Below, one piece after another: positions 55,234 through 64,000 of a stretch of DNA of 64,000 nt. The stretch lies in contig CP136066.1 in assembly GCA_032622095.1 (NCBI GenBank), positions 131,101,917 through 131,165,916 on the forward strand, written 5' to 3'. The translations under genes were made by a program, and so were the position numbers. The notes below the pieces were generated by a model that saw only the letters and a list, made by a program, of their open reading frames with translations, had not been told where the DNA came from and searched no databases. The stretch is from Siphonodentalium dalli. Lineage: Eukaryota > Mollusca > Scaphopoda > Gadilida > Siphonodentaliidae. Position 1 is the stretch's first letter. Every line of letters begins with the position of its first letter.

Positions 55234-55480
55234 TATCTCCTAATTAGGAGATAATATCTCCTAATTTGGAGATAGTATATCCTAATTAGGAGATACTAAG
55301 TCCAGGAGATAATATCTCCTAATTAGGAGATACTAAGTCCTAATTCGGATATACTATCTCCTAATTAGGAGATACTAAGTCCTAATTAGGATATACTAAG
55401 TCCTAATTAGGAGATAATATATCCTAATTAGGAGATAATATCTCCTAATTAGGATATACTATCTCCTAATTAGGAGATAG
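55234..55480. repeat. Palindromic 16-mer array, unit 3, different variant order
   Basis: About 15 units of the same palindrome, but the order and variants (AGGATATACT, AATTTGGAG, GTCCAGGAG) differ from the arrays of units 1 and 2. It therefore has an independent history. Confidence 0.85.
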
Positions 55481-55855
55481 TATTTATATTAGGTGGCACT
55501 AATACGCTTCCATAGATCTGTCTCCATGGAATATCCATATTTAATTCGTTTTCCCATTTATTCTTTGCGGATGATGTTTGAGTTTTAATCGTTGATTTGC
55601 CGCCACTTTTATTCCGTAACAAGATTGATATATTCTCTGGGATTATTGGACGTTCTATTTTGACTTCCGAGTCACTGTTATGGTCAAGTTTAATTATGTG
55701 TCTATGCATATATATCAGAATTTTTTTTAGATATACCTAATTTGTTATCCAAATATTCGACTCTCATGAAATTACCTCTCTCGTCATACAGCTCATTGAT
55801 AAAAACAATTCCTTTCTTTCTCAGAATTATATGTGATGACTTATATGAATGTGCA
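55470..55855 (-). pseudogene. Tx1-like LINE fragment, unit 3, extending beyond the triplication
   Basis: In this unit the LINE frame lacks about 8 codons in the middle (GGKSTIKTQ instead of GGKYFYDTLISTIKTQ). Right of the unit border the LINE continues naturally (minus strand: SHIILRKKGIVFINELYDER, GNFMRVEYLDNKLGISKK), parallel to EWKDKGITFINDMFTEDNKL in the 31-kb LINE. So this is the original right border, and the LINE was the host into which the array and neighbouring pieces came. Confidence 0.7.
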
Positions 55856-56300
55856 GTAAGTTGGTTCCAGACAATTGTCGTTTTTTGCGAAAAATGGGTG
55901 TTGGTCGCAGTATTGGTCGCAGCTAGTACGCCTGAGTTGAAACGGCCATTTATTATTACAAACCTCCTTTTCGACTATGTTGGTGGTGATAATACCGTGA
56001 TATAGTCAGAGAAATTTGTTGCAGTTATCTTTCTGCTTTCCATTTTTATGTTAGAAAGTCAACCACATCGATCTAGAGCTGGCACCACTCCCTTCACTAT
56101 ATTATGGAACTGGGTCAGTCTTATTTCCTTGCGTCTTTCTTGGAGTGATGTTAATTCCAGTTCATCAAGTATATTTGTTGGGGATACACCCATTCGCCTG
56201 GAGTTGATTTTGATGAATCTTTCGCCACTTCGTTGTACTTTCTCGATTGATGCTATGTCCTTCTTTTCGTGTGGGACCCCACTGTGTGTGGACGAAAGTG
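55856..56300 (-). pseudogene. CR1/Jockey-type LINE C-terminal fragment
   Basis: The minus-strand frame at about 56265-56062 reads KKDIASIEKVQRSGERFIKI, then ILDELELTSLQERRKEIRLT and QFHNIVKGVVPALDRCG, then stop. KKDI--IE-VQR and L--L---SLQERR are hallmarks of the region after the RT domain in CR1/Jockey-like LINEs (established). Further on, in other frames, FVIINGRFNSGV and HFSQKTTIVWNQL correspond to the usual SFFP-T---WN-LP end. It joins the Tx1-like fragment at about 55855 without spacer. Frameshifts and stops make it a relic. The plus-strand ORF here is a shadow. Confidence 0.6.
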
Positions 56301-58104
56301 AACGCTGGTTTGTGGTAATCAGTCATACTGTACGTATATTTTCGTCTTTCCCTCCAATTGTGTAAAAATCGCAGCCCGGGTGCTAATCAGCCTTGACGAG
56401 GGGTATGTTCTGCTACATTTTCGTACTAATTTCGTTTCAGTGTCGTGTCTAGTTCCCTCGTAAATCAAGGTTAAACCTCCTATTTTCGTGCTAAAAAAAG
56501 TCACGTTTGCGATCAAAAGCACATTTTTCAAACTATACGATGTCTTATTTAATAACAAAGACATGTTTTTGATGCCTTAATATCCCATTGAAAGCCACGC
56601 TTAGCATCTGTCCCCTATTTCCTGTGTTTTCTCGACATAAGAACCCGATTTCAAAGCGTGGTGCTCCAACAGAATTGAACGGCCGGTAAAATCTGACAAA
56701 AAAGCATTTGAACGCCCGTTATTTTTTTATTATTTGTATTGAACTCCCGGAAAACTTTCTATTACACCCTGTAAAATGCCTTTTACGGCAGGTTAGCATC
56801 ATATTGCACGTTTCTAACTTGATTTTCACATACCACAAATGTACATTTTTATATTTCCACAGCCAATATTGCTACTTGTGCTAACAAATGTTTATTAAAA
56901 TGGTCAAATGTCACAGTCAAGATATGAGCTGCATTAGATCATCCTACAAAATTTAAGTACAAATAGTCCTTGAATGTCCAATGTTTGAGATTTTCCCTTG
57001 TTTGTTATCTTAACTTGCACTTTAACTATCATGAGTAACCATGAAAACCCCACACTCTTTTGTCAATGGTAGTCTTTTATATTTTAAAATTATAGATTAA
57101 CTATAGTTTACAATGCGCTAGAATTTATTCAAAATACGACAAATTGTATCTTGTTTTAGTGGAAATAAGTCATATGATAGCATGTTCTAGAAAATAACAC
57201 AATATAACACAGTATAAACTATATATATACTAGTATTTTTATAAATGTAAACTATTACATTCGACCAAAGATGGTGGGTTTCCAAGGTTACACTCGAGAA
57301 AGCGAAACCGTTTATTTGCACATGATGGTTGGTACACAATAATATCGACACATAATACGGGGCATCCTAAGTCCCAATGCGATGTACCGCATATGGGCGT
57401 ATATTTAAAGAGCGTTTTATGATTACAAAAGTTCCATATACTAGTAACATAAAAATACATAACTAGTGTCTGTTACCCGATATCGACTTCCGAAGTGAAC
57501 ACCAACACTTGCCCTTATGTTAACTATGTTGTGAAATTGGGTTTCTAATCAATGGGAGATAATTCTATCAGAAGTGACCGGAGCTGGAGCGGCGATAAGT
57601 TTGTACCGAAAGTGAACCGGGACTCTCGGCTCGAGAAGAAGTGACGAGATCGAAAAAAGAACTAAAAGAGAAACTAAATTGAACACATCGTTATTTTATT
57701 GCTGTTGCTATTTTCATTATTATCTGATACAATCTTCACGTTTCTGCATATATATATTGGTGAGTATAAACCTTATTATCTTGTGCATGTATTAATATAA
57801 CTGTCACTTGTTGTATACCAATTTTCACAACATTGGCGGCGTCGCTAACTTATTTTCGTTATTCGCGGGGAAAACCTCAATTGTTTTTCTGTTGTCCTCC
57901 ATTACCACGCGCTCGGTCGGGAACGCGGTAGTACTTCGTTTATTGTTCGTATTTCATATAGAATTGTTTGAATTGTTAATAAATAGCATTAAAGTGTGTG
58001 TTGATGATATTAATCATTAGAATTTTAGTATTTACAGATTGTATTAGAAAGATTCTGCTGTTAAGGAAAATCTACTTTTCAACGAAGTTTCAAGGGGAAC
58101 ATGT
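56301..58104. other. Non-coding, mostly unrecognised; repeat block at 57466-57525
   Basis: 57466-57525 is the inverted partner of 20285-20345 (TGTCTGTTACCCGA, then TATCGACTTCCGAAGTGAAC). Short ORFs at 56319-56564 (minus), 57239-57460 (minus) and 57808-58020 (plus) show no domain. CG-containing sequence occurs near 57580-57650. Confidence 0.35.
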
Positions 58105-58244
58105 CTCTATTCCGAAGGTTCGCTATTCCGAAGGTTCACTATTCCGAAGGTTCACTATTCCGAAGGTTCGCTATTCCGAAAGTTCACTATTCCGAAGGTT
58201 CGCTATTCCGAAGGTTCTCTATTCCGAAGGTTCGCTATTCCGAA
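58105..58244 (+). repeat. 18-bp tandem array, left copy
   Basis: About eight units of ATTCCGAAGGTTCGCT, with GT/TCT variants (ATTCCGAAGGTTCACT, ATTCCGAAAGTTCACT). 18 bp is a multiple of three, so the array is open in several frames (IPKVRYSEGSLFRRF-type translations), which is not evidence of coding. The matching array at 59413-59567 has the opposite orientation. Confidence 0.9.
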
Positions 58245-59412
58245 TTATGTTATTTTATAAGTTAATTCTAAAGTATTGAGAGGGTTCTTTAGCACGAAGA
58301 CTCTCTTTATGGAAATAACTTAAAACAATAAAACATTAAATGTGATTTTGTTTTCGCGGTTTCCTTGAGATTTTATGTCATTACGTATCAGGTTAATCTT
58401 CAATATATATCCACATCAAGCAGACCACACAATTGCTATGTTTCTATACGATTTAATGCCATTGCGTATGACGTTATATCTCAATAATAAGAATATGCCA
58501 GCTAAAGGCGGATTAAAACAGTGGGGCTATAACGCATAATGAATACTGGAGCGCCATAACATACTGCGTAGCAGCAGAATATCGCTGAATAGACGGATAT
58601 GAGATTAACGTAACTGCAATTGTGACATTGTATTGACTTTAATGCCCACTTAATTTCCGAGTCACCTGTTATTTTTGATAGTGCCTTGATATACGGTTTT
58701 AATAACAATTTATGTTATAAAATATGATTAAAATACTATAATTCACACCATTTGAAACGTCTATGTCTCAGAAGATGCCCATAGAGAAATAGAAAACAGC
58801 TGAAATCATAAAAAGATCCCCCCGTTATGGCTCCCAGAACGCAACAGAATTCAAACTAAAAATGTATTTTCAATGGAAGGGGAATAACTCTATATTTAAA
58901 ATATAGTTATTTTCCATCCATTGAAAATAATACACTTTGAGCAACAGAACCAGATGAAACTTAAGCACAAAAACACGTCGGTAACTCACAAAAAACAACA
59001 TGTTTACAGTTTATTACACCGGATAAGCTGATAATACAATGAGAGCTTCCTATTTCAAATGGTGTGTAATATGACATATATTATAGATATGTGATTTGGG
59101 GGTTTGAAAGGCCTGGGCCTTTAATGTTGATGTTTCTTTCAAGTACAGATTGCCAGTTCGGACAGACTGTATCCCTTACATGTAGTTTATTTCAGTCAAG
59201 CGGTCATCGTGTTTTCAAATTTCCATAATAAACGATAAACTGATACTGTCTTCTTGCTATTAAAACGGACATCTGGGACAATTTGGGAATTAGAATAGAG
59301 TGTATAATTGTACTATATGTGAATTCTAGCGAAAGTATTTTTCATTCCCCGTGTGGTTTTTGTGGGGGGGGGGGGGGTGCAAATTTTGATTAATTTCTGG
59401 TTAAATACGCCC
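58245..59412. other. Sequence between the inverted 18-bp arrays; holds a 71-bp hairpin
   Basis: No coding was recognised. At 58864-58934 a hairpin (GTATTTTCAATGGA, GGAATAACTCTATATTT mirrored by AAATATAGTTATTTTCC, TCCATTGAAAATAATAC) lies roughly halfway between the arrays. The whole, 58105-59567, may be one foldback-type element of about 1.46 kb. Confidence 0.45.
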
Positions 59413-59567
59413 AGAATAGAAAACCGTCGGAATAGCGAACCTTCGGAATAATGAACCTTCGGAATAGGGAACCTTCGGAATAATGAACCTTCGGAATAGG
59501 GAACCTTCGGAATACTGAACCTTCGGAATAGCGAACCTTCGGAATAGCGAACCTTCGGAATAGAGAA
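59413..59567 (-). repeat. 18-bp tandem array, right copy, inverted
   Basis: About eight units of the reverse complement (CCTTCGGAATAGCGAA, with AATGAA, AGGGAA and ACTGAA variants). The outer borders (TCTCTATTCCGAAGG left, CCTTCGGAATAGAGAA right) are inverted copies of each other. It is followed by T-rich sequence. Confidence 0.9.
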
Positions 59568-59810
59568 CCCTACCCGTTTCAAGTCGACATTTTTTTTTTT
59601 GGGGATTTTTTTAATTTTTTTATTTATGGTATAGAACCATTGTGTGTTTTTGTTTACTGGATATTACACGCCTACATCTCAAATTCTGTTCGGAGTAATG
59701 TGTTTTTGTAATGAATAGAATGTCATGATTCTTCTTTGCCAGTTATTGGCATGTTTCTGAATCTATTGACACTTTTACATTCGTTTCACATTTACGTACA
59801 CGGAGAGTGA

Positions 59811-59845
59811 TATAAAGGCGAGTCAGCAGCATTCTGTTTTGCAGA
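59811..59845 (+). promoter_or_regulatory. TATA box and possible start site
   Basis: TATAAAGGCG at 59811, about 30 bp before AGCAGCATTCTG, which could serve as initiator. The ORF starts about 50 bp further on. Spacing is right for an RNA polymerase II core promoter. No supporting transcript data. Confidence 0.4.
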
Positions 59846-59892
59846 AACATCAACGTTCAATTTGGTGAGAAGGGGAAGGGAATGAATATAAA

Positions 59893-62020
59893 ATGTTCAG
59901 AGCGGAATTTCGTGTTCCCAAGGTAAAACAAGGGTCGGTTATCGACTTTAGTATGCAAAATACGGTTACTGTAGCGAGTGGGAATCGACATCTAGTAGGT
60001 TCAAATGAAATGACTGGGGCTGCCACAGAAGTAACGCGTGCATCCGGTCCAGTCAGTTTTGGCGACAGTGTCCAATCTTCAACAGTGGCCATCCACAGTA
60101 CGTGGCAAGCCACTGAGAATTTCCAACACGCCATTACGTCAGCTGTGGTGAACATGTGAGTAAAAATCCCATCAGCTCAACTGAGTTTGCGAACTGTACA
60201 GCCTCAGGTATCGTCCAAGGTGACTCAAATGTTGGATAATCCGGGATTATCGCCGGCACAGAACACATTTGAATCAGCTCATCCAATCACCCAGGTCAGG
60301 TACATAACGTCGACGGAAAATCCAATGTTGACCAATCCAGCTTATTCACAGGTCGAGTCAACAACTAACTTGGGTAAAATTTCTACAGAGCTTGACCGTT
60401 ACCCAAGTTTCTTTCTTATGTACAAAGATGACCCTATAGATGGATCGGTTATCGATCCGGGTCAAATTTCTAACAGGAAAAAGAAATCAAACAGATTGAA
60501 GGGTGCACATCAGGTCTTAATTAAATTGCCAAAGAAGGACAACGCGGTGATTGACGATTTTAAATATAGGAAATTCCTAGATAGTTCTGATGCACCCGTG
60601 GTTTCCCAACTTGATCACTCGGTATGTGGTGAATTAAGCGAAGATGGCCTCGTCAAAATACAACTAGATTGCAAGCCACCACAGATAAAATATTGCTCTG
60701 AAGTCGATGCCCAAGGTACGCATACTAGCAATTGTGAACATAGCTCCTCCCACGAGGTTAAGGGGCATGCATGCATGACAGAGACAATACGCAGCTCTCA
60801 TCTGATACAAATAGGTTCTCCCAGCAGAGTGTGATAAATTGGAAGAGACCCCAGGTGACCTTGGAAGAACATGATGTCAGTGTGAGAACCAGTGAAGCCG
60901 AGATGACGCAGGAGCCTATTGACATGGCATATTTAAGTGACGATGACAGACACGACCTTCCTGCATCAAACACGGTACCAGGAACCCAGGTTACCTGGGA
61001 AGAACAGGGCTGTTTATCGAATTTTGTTAACACTGCAAATGAGAGAGGGGCGTCTGGTGTCACAGGGTTAGACAGTGATACCAAGTCACAGGTTGCCTTG
61101 AAAATCGCACATTCAGAATTGATTAAGGCAGGGGCGCCATTGCCATGTTTCAATATCCCACATGGACAAGTTGGTGATGTGAACAGTTTACAGTCAGTGG
61201 TCGGGAATAATGCGTTAGGTGCTACAATATCGGTTACCGAAAGCGTAGCAGTAGCACTTGTTGGTGATACTCAACGGACGTATTCACTGAATAGCAGCCA
61301 GAATGTGGGGTTTCCGGTTGTCACGGTTACGTCATATCAAATGAATGTGTCAACACAGATAACATCATCGGTGTGTACAGCTGAAGCAAACTTAACTGTT
61401 ACATCGTGTTCCACAGAAATCCAACGGTTATCGTTGTCATCAGATATAAATGGTACAGGGTATATTTCAAACATCGTGCCCAGTAGGGGTGGTACTGATG
61501 AATATTTCGGCTACGATAGGGCAATGTACATGTGCGATACTACAACACCGACAGCTAGTCACATGATCGTCACTGAGACAGGTTCAAATAGTTCAGTTGG
61601 ACATAGTGATTATGGATCAGTTGTCACAATCGACGACACAACAAAACTCAACCATAGTTCTCTTGTTTCAGTTACTGAAACTAAACTGGGGGTATCCCGG
61701 GAGAAAACCAGGTCGAATGTTGTTTCTGAACATTCAACACCACACGATCGGCGGAAACATCAGATTATGAATGATTTCAAGAGCGATAATAATACACAAT
61801 GTAAAGGTTTATAAGCGTGGAAACTACAATATTTGATCGAGGTAGATTAGCAGACATCGGGAAATATGAAAGTAAGCATCTGGGGAGCACAGAGTGTGTA
61901 CATATATACGCAAGTGATATATGTGTTTCCTCCCCTGACAGAAGAACGCCAGGTTTCTACATGAATTTCTCCAGTTCGAATAAGGTCCATGTGTGGTTAC
62001 CACGAACGTGGGGCTGTTAA
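59893..62020 (+). pseudogene. Unrecognised intronless gene-like ORF, interrupted
   Basis: One coding-like tract of about 2.1 kb in three blocks. Block 1 is 59893-60159 (ATG; stop TGA at 60157), with the same frame continuing open from 60160 to 60834 without a usable ATG (214 codons). Block 2 is 60771-61814 (347 codons, shifted frame). Block 3 is 61817-62020 (shifted again). The translation is Ser/Thr/Val rich with repeated acidic turns. A phrase recurs in two forms: QVTLEEHD near 60855 and QVTWEEQG near 60987. There is a basic stretch NRKKKSNRLKG (60472). I see no signal peptide, membrane segment, RT, integrase or known domain. A TATA box lies 80 bp upstream, and a short overlapping ATG at 59882 precedes the start. 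Removing an intron at the GTGAGT of 60155 would not help: both candidate acceptors lead to a stop. It may be a decayed retrocopy, a taxon-restricted gene with sequence errors, or a large exon. Confidence 0.4.
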
Positions 62021-64000
62021 CATCATCATAGTTGGATTCAGCACTGGTTTTCAGTTTCCAAGAGTCAAAGCTAAATCTAAGATAATTAAAGACACTGTTA
62101 GTTCCGTGTAAACATTCTAGCAGCAGCGGAACCATATCACATATCAGGTATACGGTGAAATACTCCTGATGGCATTCTACGATATAGAGATTCGCATTTC
62201 AGTTATTGAAATATGAACATTGCTTCCAACACATAGGTCAGATTATGTATATGCCAACAGTTAAAATACTGTATACTTACTTCAACAAATCAGACTGACT
62301 ACTTTCCATCAGTTTAAAGCAGGTGAGTTATTCAACCATTATGAAGGTTCCTGATCGTCTGTGTATTATGGGAACGGACATGTTTAACGAATGCTGTTGA
62401 TGGGTTTATTATAATCCAATTGTCCCGTTATGGGGGTAAACTATAGCAGAGAGAGTTGAGTGCTGCGAGTGGTAAATGGCATCATGGTCGACATTGAGGT
62501 AACCACCCGATTACAAGATTAACAGAGTTGAACATGTGTGTTCTAGACTACAGTTGGCAAATCGTCGGCAGATGAGGATACCTTTTCATTGATAGCTGAC
62601 GTAGGAGTTATACTGGATCAATATCCAGAAACTTCATCTTGTATAGTTAGTCACCAAATATAGGTTTGCAGACTTATCTTTAAAAGACAAGTTCCCACAA
62701 CCTGATGTTATCTCCAAGGTACGGATAAACCAATCTATAATGATTTAACTTGAATATACATTTCTAGGATTTACATATTTTGAGACAGATGAACTTCTGA
62801 TAACTCAATTTTGAACTGTCAGGAACCATGGTGTCTCGAGACTGCCTAGAATGGCCATTCAAATTGAATCTATATTAATAAGTTACTGATTGTGGTCCTT
62901 GGAAATCTAGTTCTACGATTGGTTTTATAAATCAGTCAGAGGTTATCTCGATCTGGAACAGTCACGTTTACATACATGGTAACGGTTGAGCCATATTTTA
63001 CTATTAACTCTACCCCAGTTACTATCCCGGGAGGTAGATACTGTGTCTGTTTTATATATAGAAAGGAAACACTTGTGTAATTTGGGATTATAAATCACAA
63101 GTGAAAGACCATTATAAACAACATATTCTCAGGCAACATACTCGAACATCCTGATATGTTGTACATAGAAATATGTATGTGTAATATCCAACAAATGTGG
63201 GGATCAAGTAAGGACAGGCCTACAACACTTAGAAATTATAAGATCGGGCTATCGTGATGTTAATTCTTCCGGTTACCGAGTGAGAATTAAAGTGTCGCTA
63301 AAAAGCCTTTGTGTAAAACTTTACGCTTTTACAACTATTAATGCTATAGACGAATATTTAGAACAGAGAATTCTTTAGGTCGTTTTTTAGTTAGCCCTTG
63401 TTTCAAATCGAATCTATTATGGAAGGGGAAGAAGGTGTGAAATATATCAGAAATGTTTTGAGGCTTACAAGTAAAACGAACATTGGCATCAGTGGTTATC
63501 GCTGGAAAGAGATCGTCTGTATTGCATCCTTCTTGTGAGAGAATATACATTGATGAACCACACACAGTTAAACCGTAACGTCTGTTATACGATGGCGGAA
63601 ATAGTGATCGAGAGCACAGACTTATGTGGATCAAATGATTCCCATCCATTAATTGTCTCCTGAATGGGTTTACTAGTTAAGCAAATGGTCCATATGTGGT
63701 CACCTATACACGACCTAACACTTAAATTACATCGGTTTCACGTGTTCTGGGCACTACCTGTGCAAATTTCAACGGAATTTAGGAGGGAGTTCGTGCAGTT
63801 GGACGAGGCATGTACTAGAATTGGTGTCTGACGAACCGCAGAATGTGGCATTTTGGCATAGCAAAATAAAGAAAACATTGCCTGCGATTATCGGCGAGGT
63901 AGCGGGTGAATTGGCCAGAATATTGCTAATATGATTTCGAGGAGACACACCAGATAACATTTTATGGAATACAGCTCACACAGACACGAACACATACTTT
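62021..64000. other. Mostly non-coding; two unrecognised minus-strand ORFs near the end
   Basis: Minus ORF 63344-63649 (101 codons; contains RSLFPPSYNRRYGLTVCGSS and DDLFPAITTDANVRF) has protein-like composition and could be an exon, but no family was recognised. Minus ORF 63769-63960 (63 codons) starts at ATG near the window edge and has no recognised motif. No repeat family from the rest of the window appears here, so this is probably lower-copy DNA. Confidence 0.25.

Larger units (their letters stand above)
51671..55716. repeat. Tandem triplication of a block of about 1.35 kb
   Basis: Units are 51671-53023 (1353 bp), 53024-54371 (1348 bp) and 54372-55716 (1345 bp). Each starts TGCTCAGAGGACAATGGCGG and ends with LINE sequence GTGTCTATGCATATATATC. 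Joints share ATATC with the outer left border (GTGATATC at 51670) and outer right border (ATATATC at 55716), so a 5-bp microhomology marks the first duplication. Units 2 and 3 agree in the left part and units 1 and 2 in the right part. Each unit holds, in order: ORF1 tail remnant, HTH-like remnant, GC-rich 3' module (minus), palindromic array and a LINE fragment (minus). Confidence 0.9.

Noticed and set aside
52536-55480. CRISPR-like regular palindromic repeats
   Set aside because: There are no unique spacers, the units are contiguous, and the context is eukaryotic transposon DNA.
55742-56365. Plus-strand ORFs of 87 and 105 codons
   Set aside because: They are shadows of the two LINE remnants on the minus strand.
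58105-59567. In-frame repeat protein (IPKVRYSEGSLFRRF repeats)
   Set aside because: An 18-bp tandem is open by arithmetic; both orientations look equally coding, with no start context or flanking frame.
60155-60202. Possible 46-48-bp intron (GTGAGT donor, CAG acceptor)
   Set aside because: Too short for a spliceosomal intron in molluscs, and both possible joins lead at once to a stop codon; the frame simply continues through the TGA.
60758-61153. 131-codon minus-strand ORF
   Set aside because: Antisense to the longer plus-strand tract and without a recognised motif.

Overview
The window looks like nuclear DNA of a marine invertebrate, most likely a bivalve mollusc. It is AT-rich, has no operons and no dense intact coding, and is packed with decayed transposable elements. 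The best clue to the group is a set of non-autonomous elements with one shared architecture: tandem core of about 130-165 bp, GACA/GACG-type microsatellite, 3' terminal hairpin. This is the known pearl/DINE-TR (Helentron-like) layout of bivalve genomes. The organism assignment is inference. No tRNA, rRNA, CRISPR or complete multi-exon host gene was recognised.

Layout. 1-12.1 kb: half of a TTAA-flanked MITE, then at least seven copies of Helentron-like family A, one diverged family B copy, and a GC-rich retroposed ORF1-type unit at 7.0-8.1 kb with clear target-site duplications. 12.1-16.4 kb: mostly unrecognised DNA with a large foldback repeat at 13.8-14.6 kb. 16.4-24.5 kb: family B copies, a LINE 3' fragment at 17.8-19.3 kb and a cluster of 93-bp hairpins. 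24.5-28.5 kb: sparse, with two MITE-like inverted-repeat elements. 28.5-34.1 kb: a dead Tx1/L1-type LINE on the minus strand that has lost its reverse-transcriptase core and carries a 1.45-kb DNA element. 35.1-36.1 kb: a hAT-type element with a perfect 8-bp target duplication. 38.2-43.0 kb: a TA-flanked MITE, a foldback hairpin, then a 3.5-kb foldback-type element made of inverted minisatellite arrays. 45.3-47.1 kb: a further microsatellite-ended repeat family. 47.7-51.1 kb: a second Tx1-like LINE fragment containing a TTAA MITE, and a Jockey/CR1/I-type LINE with an RT domain. 51.7-55.7 kb: a triplicated block of about 1.35 kb containing arrays of a palindromic 16-mer. 55.7-56.3 kb: two fused LINE remnants. 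58.1-59.6 kb: inverted arrays of an 18-bp repeat. 59.8-62.0 kb: an intronless, unrecognised and interrupted ORF behind a TATA box.

How the parts relate. The elements are nested and chained, so their age order can be read. The TTAA MITE interrupts a LINE reading frame that is restored when it is removed in thought. The 1.45-kb DNA element splits another copy of the same LINE family. Helentron-like 5' ends sit directly against older 3' ends. The triplicated block shows the pattern expected of a duplication followed by unequal crossing-over. The most unusual items are the 3.5-kb inverted minisatellite element, the palindromic TAATTA-rich arrays inside the triplication, and the ORF1-only retroposed unit that shares a 3' terminal module with the triplicated block.
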